Positions 17,823 through 26,008 of a stretch of 64,000 bases of DNA are shown in pieces. Numbering within the stretch: position 1 is the first letter of the stretch; every line of letters begins with the position of its first letter. The position numbers and the translations under genes were made by a program. Origin of the DNA: an uncultured Litoreibacter sp. (GTDB taxonomy: Bacteria; Pseudomonadota; Alphaproteobacteria; Rhodobacterales; Rhodobacteraceae); assembly GCA_947504205.1 (NCBI GenBank), contig CANNGL010000003.1, forward strand, positions 186,001-250,000, read 5' to 3'. The notes below the pieces were generated by a model that saw nothing but the letters and a program-made list of their open reading frames with translations, did no database searches and was not told where the DNA came from.

Positions 17823-19010
17823 TTGGTCTCCGTTGATACAATCGTGGCGCGCGACTTATGCAGCGGATGTGGACTTTGCGCGGGTCTGGACGCGAGGCTC
17901 AAGATGCAGACGGACGCATCAGGTTTCCTGCGACCGGTTACAGTCGATGGTTCGCCGCCCGAAGCGTTGTCGAGCTGTCCTGGTTTGGGCTCGAACGTCA
18001 AAGCTTCAGCCGTCGTTTGGCATCCGATTTGGGGTGAGATAAGGCAGGCCTTCGTAGGTTGGGCGAATGATCCGGAAATCCGATATTCAGGATCATCCGG
18101 TGGTGCGGTGACTGGGATTTGTGGGGATCTAATAGAGGTCGGCAGAGTTGACGCAGTGCTACATTGCGGCGCTGCTGACGATGATCCGACACGCACTGAA
18201 CCGAAAGTCAGTGGAAACACGACGGAGCTGATGATCCGCGCTGGCTCTCGCTATGCACCGTCCAGCACCCTGTCGCAGCTATCAGGATTGCTTGAAACAG
18301 GGCTGCGCTACGTAGTCGTTGGAAAGCCTTGTGAGATTGCAGCGCTGGCAGAAGCAAGGCGTGAAAATTCTGACCTCGCACGGGTGTTTCCGGTATTGGT
18401 GTCGTTCTTTTGTGCAGGGGTGCCCTCTCAGCATGCAACTGCAAGCATCATAAAGAAGCTGGGCGCCAAGCGCGATGAAATTGACGACTTCAGATATCGT
18501 GGGAACGGATGGCCGGGTCTCACCAAGGTCACATTTCGTGATGGGACCGAGGCAAGCATGCGATATTCGGAGAGTTGGGGCGCGCTATTATCGCCGCATC
18601 TTCAAACCCGGTGCAAGCTTTGCGCAGATGGAGTGGGAATGGCCGCCGACATCGTGTGTGCCGATGCATGGGAAGTCGATGCGAGAGGTTATCCGGTTTT
18701 CGAGGAGCGTCCAGGCGAGAGCGTCATACTAAGCCGGACGGCTCTCGGCGACGAGATACTGGAACAAGTGCGGCAAAACGGTGCGCTGACTTTAAGTTCG
18801 TTTGACTTGTCTAGGCTTGATGCAATGCAGCCGGGTCAGGTTAAGCGTCGTCGTGCGGTCCTGGCGCGATTGATAGGTCGGATGTTGGCGCTAAAGCAAA
18901 CGCCTAGGTTTATTGGGCACGGCTTGATCGCAGCGATGCGAGGAAGCTCTTTGCGCACATTTTGCCGAGAAGGCGCTGGCTCATTTTATCGAGCGATAAA
19001 TCCGAGATGA
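17823..19010 (+). CDS. FrhB-like (F420 hydrogenase/dehydrogenase beta-subunit family) iron-sulfur protein of polysaccharide locus
   Basis: A 395-residue protein with an N-terminal ferredoxin-type cluster motif CSGCGLC at residues 13-19. The N- and C-terminal FrhB domains follow: SGSSGGAVTGI, VVGKPCEIAAL, FFCAGVPS, RYRGNGWPG and LLSPHLQTRCKLCADG. Family members occur with polysaccharide pyruvyltransferases in many capsule loci, although their reaction there is not established; F420 itself is unlikely in this organism. The start is TTG at 17823, behind a GAGGA some 13 bases away, so the exact start is uncertain. The pyruvyltransferase gene follows 18 bases downstream. Confidence 0.8.
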   Translation: MVSVDTIVARDLCSGCGLCAGLDARLKMQTDASGFLRPVTVDGSPPEALSSCPGLGSNVKASAVVWHPIWGEIRQAFVGWANDPEIRYSGSSGGAVTGICGDLIEVGRVDAVLHCGAADDDPTRTEPKVSGNTTELMIRAGSRYAPSSTLSQLSGLLETGLRYVVVGKPCEIAALAEARRENSDLARVFPVLVSFFCAGVPSQHATASIIKKLGAKRDEIDDFRYRGNGWPGLTKVTFRDGTEASMRYSESWGALLSPHLQTRCKLCADGVGMAADIVCADAWEVDARGYPVFEERPGESVILSRTALGDEILEQVRQNGALTLSSFDLSRLDAMQPGQVKRRRAVLARLIGRMLALKQTPRFIGHGLIAAMRGSSLRTFCREGAGSFYRAINPR

Positions 19011-19028
19011 TATTTGAAGGAATCCTCC

Positions 19029-20240
19029 ATGTTTGAAGTTTGCTTGCTGTTTCATTCTGCAAAGTCCGACAACTTGGGTGTGACCGCTCTCACAGTTGCG
19101 CAGGTCGAATTATTGCGTGGTATCGCCAAGCAGCTGAATATGCCTATGAAGATCACTATCCTTGGATGGGCTGATCCACGTGCGCCCGTGATCACCGGAT
19201 CTGATATTAGGCATGTCGCAGTTACTGGTCGTGATATGATTGATCCGCGCGGCGCCCTGACACATATTCGCCGCGCTGACCTTGCCATCGATATTGGTGC
19301 TGGCGACAGCTTTACAGACATCTATGGAATGAAGCGCTTCAGGCGTCTTATCTGGTTGAAAAACCTCGTTCGCGTTGCGGGTACGCCGATGGTGTTGGCA
19401 CCGCAGACTTTCGGACCATTCACCGGTCGCATCGCACGGTTTTGGGCCTCCCGAACCATTCGTTCAGCTCGTATTGTGGCGGCGCGGGATGTGCGATCCG
19501 TTAAGTGCCTCGCAAATTTAGGTGTGGGGCGTCCGATTTGCCTGGCATCAGATTTGGCCTTGAAGTTGGCACGGGTTCGGGATGGAAAGGATCTGGAACG
19601 GACGAGCTCGCCTCGTGTAGGGATCAACGTCTCCGGCCTGCTCTGGAATGGCGGATACACTAAGGACAATCAATTTAGCTTAGCGTTCGACTACCAGAGT
19701 ATGATCACTGAACTCGTAGACCGATTCAAAGCGCATCGAAGCAATCCTGAAATCTGGCTTGTTCCGCATGTCATCAGCTCAGCTCATGACGTAGAGGACG
19801 ATTTGGCTGCGTGTCAGGCATTGGCGGCCTCTAAACCCAACCTAAATGTTGCTCCATCATTTTCAGGACCTGGGCAAGCTAAGGACTTCATCTCGGAGAT
19901 GGACTTCTTCACAGGCTCTCGAATGCATTCTTGTATAGCTGCGTTTTCAAGTGAGGTCCCTGTTGTGCCTCTTGGTTATAGCAGAAAGTTTGCAGGGCTA
20001 TTTGGTTCACTGGGCTACGATCACACGCTTGATTGTCGGTCTCTTCAGCTCTCGGCGGTTGTCGGGTCAGTTGTGGCAAAATATGAAAATCGACATCAAC
20101 TTCGCAAAGATCTCGTTGATAGTCTCGCGTGCGGGGATCGCAGGGTGGCGAGGTATGAACACGCGGTAATGGAACTCATTCAAGAGCTCCATCACCATCT
20201 TGCCGATACTAAGGCCGGCGCCGCTAGCTCTGCCGGCTGA
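19029..20240 (+). CDS. Polysaccharide pyruvyltransferase family protein
   Basis: A GT-B-like protein of about 403 residues from the ATG at 19029, which has GAAGGAA six bases upstream; an upstream in-frame TTG at 19014 is rejected. Family features are the N-terminal HSAKSDNLGVTAL, the DIGAGDSFTD loop, LAPQTFGPF, RDVRSVKCL and the C-terminal GSRMHSCIAAFSSEVPVVPLGYS, which carries the phosphoenolpyruvate-binding basic and His residues. It probably adds acidic pyruvyl ketals to the polymer, with the FrhB-like protein just upstream as its usual companion. Confidence 0.85.
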   Translation: MFEVCLLFHSAKSDNLGVTALTVAQVELLRGIAKQLNMPMKITILGWADPRAPVITGSDIRHVAVTGRDMIDPRGALTHIRRADLAIDIGAGDSFTDIYGMKRFRRLIWLKNLVRVAGTPMVLAPQTFGPFTGRIARFWASRTIRSARIVAARDVRSVKCLANLGVGRPICLASDLALKLARVRDGKDLERTSSPRVGINVSGLLWNGGYTKDNQFSLAFDYQSMITELVDRFKAHRSNPEIWLVPHVISSAHDVEDDLAACQALAASKPNLNVAPSFSGPGQAKDFISEMDFFTGSRMHSCIAAFSSEVPVVPLGYSRKFAGLFGSLGYDHTLDCRSLQLSAVVGSVVAKYENRHQLRKDLVDSLACGDRRVARYEHAVMELIQELHHHLADTKAGAASSAG

Positions 20241-20242
20241 AG

Positions 20243-20503
20243 TTACCAAAGCGATAGGATCGCAGCCGCAGTCGTTCCCGTTGCATTAATGCTGGAGGCT
20301 CGAATGGGCAGGATGGCTCCAGCGGGAACGGCTTCAAATACAACCTGATCACCATCAGCAAGAACAACTGATAAATCACCTGCTTGGCCGACATAGATCG
20401 CACGGCTGACATGAGGGAGCTCCGTCGCGTCGCTTGGTGCGACAGTGGAGGCCGCGCGTGCCGGAGAGATCGGTGTTGATGGGAATGAACTGAACTTATC
20501 CAT
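20243..20503 (-). CDS. Spike base protein, RCAP_Rcc01079-like
   Basis: An 86-residue protein. It has a Pro/Ala-rich start, then VAPSDATELPHVSRAIYVG, GDLSVVLADGD, VPAGAILPIRASSINATGT and a terminal ILSLW. From memory this pattern (SDAT...A-x-Y-V-G...G-D-L...P-A-G...L-P-I...A-T-G-T-T...A-L-W) is that of the small head-spike base proteins of gene transfer agents and some phages of Rhodobacteraceae. AAGG eight bases upstream supports the ATG. It lies tail to tail with the pyruvyltransferase gene and downstream of rlmH. In Rhodobacter capsulatus the spike proteins contact capsule, which makes the neighbouring polysaccharide locus noteworthy. Confidence 0.62.
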   Translation of the reverse strand: MDKFSSFPSTPISPARAASTVAPSDATELPHVSRAIYVGQAGDLSVVLADGDQVVFEAVPAGAILPIRASSINATGTTAAAILSLW

Positions 20504-20627
20504 GAAAATTACCTTCTGAATTGTCTAACAAATAGGGGATTCTCGCCTTAAGCAGCGGTATGAAATGCGGAACGGTGTGTGTCAGCATTTGGTTAAGAAT
20601 GTTTAACTGATGCGTTCGCCTGACGGC

Positions 20628-21098
20628 TCAGTATCGATGATAAGGAGATCCGTTCAGAATGGTCGCCGCACGATACAGCTGCTCGACCAACATGACCCTT
20701 GCCAAGGCATGGGGCCAAACCATTAGACCGAAAGAGATCGAATGGTTTGCTGCTTCGCGAAAATCTTCAGCAAGCCCATCTGCACCGCCAATTGCGAAGC
20801 TGAGATCGCCAATGCCTTGGTCGCGACGCTCTTGTAGCCACTGGGCAAACTGGGGCGACGACATCTTCGTGCCTCGTTCATCAAGAATGCAAATCTGGTT
20901 CCGTTCTGGAATTGCTTTGCGCAAGAGAGCTGCTTCAACGGATGCGCGGCTGCCTTGGCGGTCTTCGACTTCGGACAGTTGAATTGGTCCAAGGCTCAGC
21001 GCTCTGCCAGCCTTTTCGAATCGTGCCACATAGTCATCGAACAGAGCTTTCTCGGGCCCCTTTCGAAGCCGCGCGACGGCGCAAATCTGAATCCGCAT
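20628..21098 (-). CDS. rlmH: 23S rRNA pseudouridine-1915 N3-methyltransferase
   Basis: A 156-residue SPOUT-family methyltransferase acting on helix 69 of 23S rRNA in the assembled 70S ribosome. It begins MRIQICAVARLRKGPE and has the conserved ILDERGTKMSSPQFA, LSFAIGGADGL and the C-terminal RVMLVEQLYRAATILNGSPYHR that forms the SAM knot. Length is normal. It starts six bases after the rsfS stop, the usual rsfS-rlmH pair. Confidence 0.94.
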   Translation of the reverse strand: MRIQICAVARLRKGPEKALFDDYVARFEKAGRALSLGPIQLSEVEDRQGSRASVEAALLRKAIPERNQICILDERGTKMSSPQFAQWLQERRDQGIGDLSFAIGGADGLAEDFREAANHSISFGLMVWPHALARVMLVEQLYRAATILNGSPYHRY

Positions 21099-21104
21099 CA
21101 GAGA

Positions 21105-21515
21105 CTAGGCGTCTGAGCCAGAAGATCCGGAGGGAAGCCACATCTTTTCGAGTTGATAAAACTCGCGAACCTCAGGTCTGAATATGTGAACCACCACATC
21201 GCCAGTATCTATCAAAACCCAGTCGCCTTGGCTCTTCCCCTCGATACGTGCTGTACGCCCGGTTGTTTGTTTGGTCTTTTCGACCAACTTCTCAGCAAGC
21301 GACGCCACTTGGCGTGTGGATCGACCAGAGCATATCACCATGAAGTCGGCAATTTCTGAGCGACCGCGCAAATCGATTTGCACGATATCTTCGGCTTTTT
21401 CTTCGGTCAGTGTTTTAACGATAAGCTCGCGCAATTCTTGCGGCGTTAACTGTTCGTTAGACTGTGCCGCCTTGGCACCAGTTGCGGCAACGGCCGCATT
21501 CGTTTGTTGAGACAG
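21105..21515 (-). CDS. rsfS: Ribosomal silencing factor RsfS
   Basis: A protein that binds ribosomal protein uL14 and blocks subunit joining. The family core begins LRELIVKTLTEEKAEDIVQ and includes DLRGRSEIADFMVICSGRS, GDWVLIDTGDVVVHIF and REFYQLEKMW. The nearest conventional start codon in frame is TTG at 21434, without any ribosome binding site and cutting close to the core. The frame is open back to a stop at about 21519, and a CTG at 21515 lies eight bases after a perfect GGAGG (21524-21528). I therefore place the start at CTG, giving 136 residues with an Ala/Gln-rich N-terminus. The start is uncertain; the gene is not. Confidence 0.88.
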   Translation of the reverse strand: MSQQTNAAVAATGAKAAQSNEQLTPQELRELIVKTLTEEKAEDIVQIDLRGRSEIADFMVICSGRSTRQVASLAEKLVEKTKQTTGRTARIEGKSQGDWVLIDTGDVVVHIFRPEVREFYQLEKMWLPSGSSGSDA

Positions 21516-21536
21516 CGCTCAAACCTCCTGTGCATT

Positions 21537-21555
21537 GCGCCGAAACAATCGGCGC
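21537..21555. other. Stem-loop between bchO and rsfS
   Basis: The perfect inverted repeat GCGCCGA / TCGGCGC forms a seven-base-pair stem with a five-base loop. It lies just upstream of the rsfS ribosome binding site and downstream of bchO. No T-run follows on either strand, so it is not a standard intrinsic terminator. It may protect the bchO mRNA 3' end or structure the rsfS leader. Confidence 0.45.
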
Positions 21556-21610
21556 TTGGATATCTTACAGATAACACTCCTGCCTGCGTTTCTCAATATT
21601 TGGCGTTTTC

Positions 21611-22468
21611 TTAGTTAAGAAATGCGCGAATCGCGGACGCAATGACAGCGGGACTTTCTTCATGGGCCAGATGTCCAAGCGCTGGTTCGACTTGAACCAC
21701 CGCCCTTTGCATCCGCTTGGCAATCCGACTTGAGGTGTCGGGCGGAACTGCCAAGTCCCCCTGGCCGACCAGAAACAATACGGGATTTTCTACTTTAGGA
21801 AGCTCGATCAGCAGTTTGTCTAACGACCAACTGGCCATCATGTCCAATGTGTATTCGACGTGAGCCTGGTCGGACATCAAAGCGTGGTAGCATTCCAAAT
21901 TAAGGTCGGGGATGCTGCTGCCTGTCGATTCAATAATCCTGCGAACGCGACTTTTGGATTGTCCGAGTGTTGAAAATATGCGCGATGTCAGGGAATTTGC
22001 GGACAGAACTTTCGCAAAGAGGGGGAAGAATATTCCTGCCAGCCCCCTAAAATTTCCCAAGGCACCATTTAGAGATACGATCTTGGTTTTCTGCAGTGTG
22101 GACGAATCCAACGCCATGCGCATCGCTATGGCAGCGCCGGCAGAATGTGCGACTATTGCAAATGGTGTCAGGCCTTGCTGATCCAGAAAGGTTCGAATGT
22201 TGTCCGCCATATCTTGTAGACCGAACCCCTTGGCGGAGGCTTTTTCTGTGAACCCTTGGCCAGGTAGATCGATTGAGACACAGCGATAATGCCTGCTGAG
22301 GTTATCGCTCAGATCAGCCATAGAATGGGTAGAGCCACCCGCGCCATGAAGAAACAAGATCAGCTCACCCTCACCGACATCTTGAAAGTGCCATTTGTGC
22401 GTGTCTGAAGAGACAAAATGACTGGCGGCGGCATTTGGCCAAAATGATTTGCAGGCCTCCCAGTCCAC
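21611..22468 (-). CDS. bchO: Magnesium-chelatase-associated alpha/beta hydrolase
   Basis: A 285-residue alpha/beta-hydrolase-fold protein of the bchIDO operon. It has the oxyanion-loop ILFLHGAGGSTHS, DLPGQGFT, the nucleophile elbow VAHSAGAAIAM, and the C-terminal GQGDLAVPPDTS and ALGHLAHEE. Its exact role in bacteriochlorophyll synthesis is unproven. The true start is the GTG at 22468 (reads M-D-W-E-A), four bases after the bchD stop; the frame stays open further upstream only because it overlaps bchD, and that translation is Arg/Pro-rich nonsense. Confidence 0.88.
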   Translation of the reverse strand: MDWEACKSFWPNAAASHFVSSDTHKWHFQDVGEGELILFLHGAGGSTHSMADLSDNLSRHYRCVSIDLPGQGFTEKASAKGFGLQDMADNIRTFLDQQGLTPFAIVAHSAGAAIAMRMALDSSTLQKTKIVSLNGALGNFRGLAGIFFPLFAKVLSANSLTSRIFSTLGQSKSRVRRIIESTGSSIPDLNLECYHALMSDQAHVEYTLDMMASWSLDKLLIELPKVENPVLFLVGQGDLAVPPDTSSRIAKRMQRAVVQVEPALGHLAHEESPAVIASAIRAFLN

Positions 22469-22472
22469 GCGC

Positions 22473-24149
22473 CTAGCCCAGCGTTGTCTCGATGGCCTGA
22501 CTGACCTTGTGCGCATCCGCGCGTGGCAATGGTAGATAAACTGCGTCCAAATCTTGCGCGAGATTCTGGAGGGACGTTTGCTGCCGCATCCCGGTGTCAA
22601 TGACGATGGCCGGCGTTTGGTGATCGCGAATACGGCGGGCCATCGCTGTGGCGTCGGATGCCGCCTCAATCCGACTGCAGTCGCCGTTCAATGCTATATT
22701 CGCTCGCCCATCTGTCAGAAGGGCAATTGTAGGCGTCAAACCCTTCGTTCGATTGAGTTGGGCCAACTCCATGGCCGCCTCCAAGCCAGCAGCAAGCGGT
22801 GTGCCGCCGCCGCCCGGCAAGCCGGCTAGGCGGCGTTTTGTTTGCACTAGTGAACGTGTGGGTGGAAGTAGGATGTCGGCGCTTTCTCCACGAAACGCAA
22901 TGAGGGCAACATGGTCGCGGCGCGCATAGGCCTCTGCTAGTAGCAGTTCTACAGCCCCTTTTGCTTCGGCCAAACGTGCAAGCGCTGCGGAGCCAGAAGC
23001 ATCAACCACGAAAATCAATAGCCGGTCACTTCGGTCCTCGAACTTTTTCAACCTGATATCCGTGGAGCGAATATGAACCTTACGATCCAATGCGTATTTT
23101 GCAGATCGCCGTATCGCTTGCCAAGGCGCGGCTGCGCGCAGTGTTGCGACGAGATCAAGTCGATTGGCTCCGCCCAATTGACCGCGCATTGAAGGTTTTG
23201 GGCGGCCGCGCCGATTGCCTTTGCGGCGTTCACCTGATCCGGAGGAGGTTCCGGCTTTTCTCGCCTTTGCTCGGCTCTTGAGTTGATCGAGCAGATTTTC
23301 GGGGAGCGTGGCCACCATTGCTTCAAGAAGTAAGTCTTCTGGCGGCTTCAGAGCCTGTTCTTTGTTCTCAGTCGCTTCCGCATCAAGATTGCAATCCTCC
23401 TCTGCACGAGGTGGCAAAGGCTCTATAGGATCAAGGAAGGCGCGAGGGCCAAAGACCAGCGACGTCGCGATAACGACATCCTTTTCGATAAGTGCCTTTC
23501 GGCCTTCGAGTGCCGCATGCGCCCTTGCTGCGCGCAGCGCGAATATCGGAGCCCGCAAATCATGTATGCCCAACCTTATTGCAAGAAGGGTAATCTCCTT
23601 TATTAGATCGGCCCTGATGCGGACAGCGACCAAACGGCCTTTTGCAGCTTCGATTTGATCTGAGCGAATGGCCAAATTACCGATGTCGCGATGAGTCAGT
23701 CCCGAGAAATCAAGATGGAACGCTAGTCTTTGGGCAATAGCCGGATGCAGAGCCTCGTCCTCAACACCCTCGTCCAGTGCAATCAAAGAATGCTGACCAA
23801 GATCCAGGTTTTGTGACAACCTAGCTGCCAGAGTGACCTCTGCGCGCTCTGCCATGGTCAATACAAGAAAACTGTTGTCTTCAGCCAGAAGCCCATTCTG
23901 TTTGACCGTCGTTCCTGCATTTAGCGTCGCTGCTAAATCTAACCCGCCAAACAACTGATCGTCGCTGACAGAAGGATGTAATCGCACCATTTTTCTGGGT
24001 GCTAGCCCGGGTCCGAGTGCTGCGATAAACCTGTCTCTCGCGACACCCGTCCTTGATCGCAACCAAATGCCCCCTAGCCCCGTCGGATCAACGGACAATA
24101 GGCGAAGCGCCAATTCAGCTTGTCCCCAAACTGACGGGCTTCTGCTCAC
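22473..24149 (-). CDS. bchD: Magnesium chelatase subunit D
   Basis: A 558-residue subunit of the ATP-dependent Mg chelatase that inserts Mg2+ into protoporphyrin IX. Residues 1-235 are an AAA+-like domain without an intact Walker A. An acidic/Pro linker spans about 243-275, and a basic stretch (KARKAGTSSGSGERRKGNRRGRPK) follows. The C-terminal von Willebrand A domain has the MIDAS motif DASGS at 383-387, with T in GGGGTPLAAG and D in LLTDGRAN. It overlaps bchI by four bases (ATGA). Confidence 0.95.
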   Translation of the reverse strand: MSRSPSVWGQAELALRLLSVDPTGLGGIWLRSRTGVARDRFIAALGPGLAPRKMVRLHPSVSDDQLFGGLDLAATLNAGTTVKQNGLLAEDNSFLVLTMAERAEVTLAARLSQNLDLGQHSLIALDEGVEDEALHPAIAQRLAFHLDFSGLTHRDIGNLAIRSDQIEAAKGRLVAVRIRADLIKEITLLAIRLGIHDLRAPIFALRAARAHAALEGRKALIEKDVVIATSLVFGPRAFLDPIEPLPPRAEEDCNLDAEATENKEQALKPPEDLLLEAMVATLPENLLDQLKSRAKARKAGTSSGSGERRKGNRRGRPKPSMRGQLGGANRLDLVATLRAAAPWQAIRRSAKYALDRKVHIRSTDIRLKKFEDRSDRLLIFVVDASGSAALARLAEAKGAVELLLAEAYARRDHVALIAFRGESADILLPPTRSLVQTKRRLAGLPGGGGTPLAAGLEAAMELAQLNRTKGLTPTIALLTDGRANIALNGDCSRIEAASDATAMARRIRDHQTPAIVIDTGMRQQTSLQNLAQDLDAVYLPLPRADAHKVSQAIETTLG

Positions 24150-25150
24150 ACCAGCACCTCATCAACCACACGTTGTACCCGTACTGTAGATCCGGCATCA
24201 TCCAGAGGATCCCGTCTCAGGCGGTGCCTGAGTGCGGATGCCGCAATCGTTTTCAGATGCTCTCGCTCCACAGATAATTTGCTCTCGAATGCAGCCAGTG
24301 CGCGTGCTGCTCGCAACAGCGTTAACTCTCCTCTCAGCCCGTCTGAGCCGAGAGCAATGCACAGTCTCGCGCACTCCTCTAATATGAAGCTCTCTGCTTT
24401 GACCTTCCCAAGACGCGCGCGTGCTGCAAGAATTTCGTTTCGCAGTTTGGCATCCTCTTTGGACCATCGCTTCAAGAAACGCTTTTGATCGGTCTCGTAC
24501 TGATCGCGGCGACGGATCACCTCGATCCGGCTGTCTATGTCTGATGGCGAAAGCACTTCGACCGACAATCCAAAGCGATCCAATAGCTGCGGGCGAAGCT
24601 CGCCCTCCTCAGGATTTCCCGAACCAACGAGAACAAATTTTGCTGGGTGACGTATCGACAGGCCTTCCCGTTCAACGACGTTTTCGCCCGAAACCGCAAC
24701 ATCCAGCAAAAGATCAACGATGTGATCCTCAAGAAGGTTCACTTCATCGATATACAGATATCCACGATGTGCTCGGGCTAGCAAACCCGGCTCAAAGCGC
24801 TTTTCGCCCTGAGTCAGAGCTCGTTCAATATCCAAGGCTCCAACAACCCGATCCTCGGTCACGCCGAGTGGAAGATCGACGACTGGTGTTGGTCGCTCCA
24901 CAATTTCCGTGTCGGTCACGCTGTCAGGATCAGGGCATGCGCGCGGATCATCACTGTTGTACGCACATCCAGAGACAACTCTTATCGGGGGCAGTAACGC
25001 TGCCAGCGCCCGAACTGCGGTGGACTTCCCAGTTCCACGATCGCCGAAGACCAGTACTCCGCCGATGGTTGGGTCTACCGCAGTCAGCACCATCGCGCGC
25101 TTCATCTCTTCTTGCCCGACAATTGCCGAGAACGGAAAAGCTTGTGTCAT
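24146..25150 (-). CDS. bchI: Magnesium chelatase ATPase subunit I
   Basis: A 334-residue AAA+ ATPase forming the motor ring of Mg chelatase. Walker A is GDRGTGKST at residues 36-44, Walker B is YLYIDEVNLL, followed by GENVVEREG and the sensor region VGSGNPEEGELRPQLLDRFG. The start is the ATG at 25150 with GGAGCG upstream; its first bases overlap the crtA stop (ATGA), so crtA-bchI-bchD-bchO are coupled. The frame extends 19 codons further upstream inside crtA and is rejected there. Confidence 0.96.
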   Translation of the reverse strand: MTQAFPFSAIVGQEEMKRAMVLTAVDPTIGGVLVFGDRGTGKSTAVRALAALLPPIRVVSGCAYNSDDPRACPDPDSVTDTEIVERPTPVVDLPLGVTEDRVVGALDIERALTQGEKRFEPGLLARAHRGYLYIDEVNLLEDHIVDLLLDVAVSGENVVEREGLSIRHPAKFVLVGSGNPEEGELRPQLLDRFGLSVEVLSPSDIDSRIEVIRRRDQYETDQKRFLKRWSKEDAKLRNEILAARARLGKVKAESFILEECARLCIALGSDGLRGELTLLRAARALAAFESKLSVEREHLKTIAASALRHRLRRDPLDDAGSTVRVQRVVDEVLV

Positions 25151-25908
25151 TTGACGCTCCTTGCATCGACGCTCTGCATCTGCATCAGGGGGTCGCTGCC
25201 GTCCCACATGCCGTGCGTGCCGAGAATACGAAATCTGGCGTAGAGTTCTTCGCGAAACCAGCTACCGCCACGCACCGCGCTGATAGCGCGTGCATGAGGC
25301 CCATCCCGCCGCGCAAATTCTGCCATGGCGTGCTTGTTCGGCCAGATCGAAAAGGTCACTTGATGAAGCCACGGAACCTCTCCCACACCAATCTTGAAAA
25401 TAACGTTGGGGTCCGCTCCAATCATATCGCTGATATCCGGAACCCTTTTCCAGAACTTTGCGGCGATACTTGGTTTGATGGTTGCACGGGTCAGTGCAGC
25501 GAGCGGGCCGCTGGTTTCAGTAGCGCTTTGCTCGAACGGTGTTGAATTTGACCATGCGCCACGCACCGATGTCGCTGCCAGAAAAACAGTCCAGTTCTCC
25601 TCTGCCCACTTGCAGTATCGTTTGTAGGTGGGTGCAGTGGACAGGCTTTTTCTGGCAGTTTCCTCGTCAGGCCAAGTCGCGAGGATGGCGTAAATGGTTG
25701 TATTTGGAATTGGCGTGAAACCTTCTCCGGTGCCGCTGCCCAGAAGCTTCCAAAACCCAATATCTGGAGTTCTAGGAAGCGTAAAACGGGCCGCTCCCAT
25801 TTGGGTAAGCGCCCACAGACGGGCCATTGGTGACCCAAACCGGAAAAAGCTCAAGCTCACGGTTTGAATGGCGACTCTCCCGATGCCAATGTAAATCAAA
25901 ACTGACAT
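25147..25908 (-). CDS. crtA: Spheroidene monooxygenase
   Basis: A carotenoid ketolase that oxygenates spheroidene to spheroidenone (or spirilloxanthin-type carotenoids at C-2) when oxygen is present. The family core is TVSLSFFRFGSPMARLWAL, RTPDIGFWKLLGSGTGEGF, ATWPDEETAR and TFSIWPNKHAMAEFAR. The ATG at 25908 adds about 13 residues (MSVLIYIGIGRVA) before the part I recognise, and it has no ribosome binding site. An ATT codon at 25869, five bases after GGGAGAG, would give 240 residues beginning I/M-Q-T-V-S-L and fits the family better. Presence of crtA implies spheroidenone-type pigmentation. Confidence 0.92.
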   Translation of the reverse strand: MSVLIYIGIGRVAIQTVSLSFFRFGSPMARLWALTQMGAARFTLPRTPDIGFWKLLGSGTGEGFTPIPNTTIYAILATWPDEETARKSLSTAPTYKRYCKWAEENWTVFLAATSVRGAWSNSTPFEQSATETSGPLAALTRATIKPSIAAKFWKRVPDISDMIGADPNVIFKIGVGEVPWLHQVTFSIWPNKHAMAEFARRDGPHARAISAVRGGSWFREELYARFRILGTHGMWDGSDPLMQMQSVDARSVK

Positions 25909-25973
25909 ATTGATGCAGTTTTGCAAAGGAAATTCCAGCAATGAACATTTTAGGCGGGCGAAAAAGATTGAAT

Positions 25974-25991
25974 TGTAAACTTAAGTAGACA
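25974..25991. promoter_or_regulatory. PpsR/CrtJ operator, crtA-crtI region
   Basis: TGTAAACTTAAGTAGACA fits the TGT-N12-ACA consensus exactly. It lies between the divergent crtA and crtI genes, so PpsR bound here could repress both under oxygen. Confidence 0.75.
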
Positions 25992-26008
25992 TGTTAGGCT
26001 AATTGACA

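Noticed and set aside
17810-17836. ATG mini-frame of eight codons just before the FrhB-like gene as a leader peptide
   Set aside because: It uses the only GAGGA but ends after eight codons in another frame; too short and without features to claim regulation.
25992-26008. TGTTAGGCTAATTGACA as a second PpsR operator before crtI
   Set aside because: The spacer is 11 rather than 12 bases, and the site runs up to the crtI start; kept only as a possible degenerate site.
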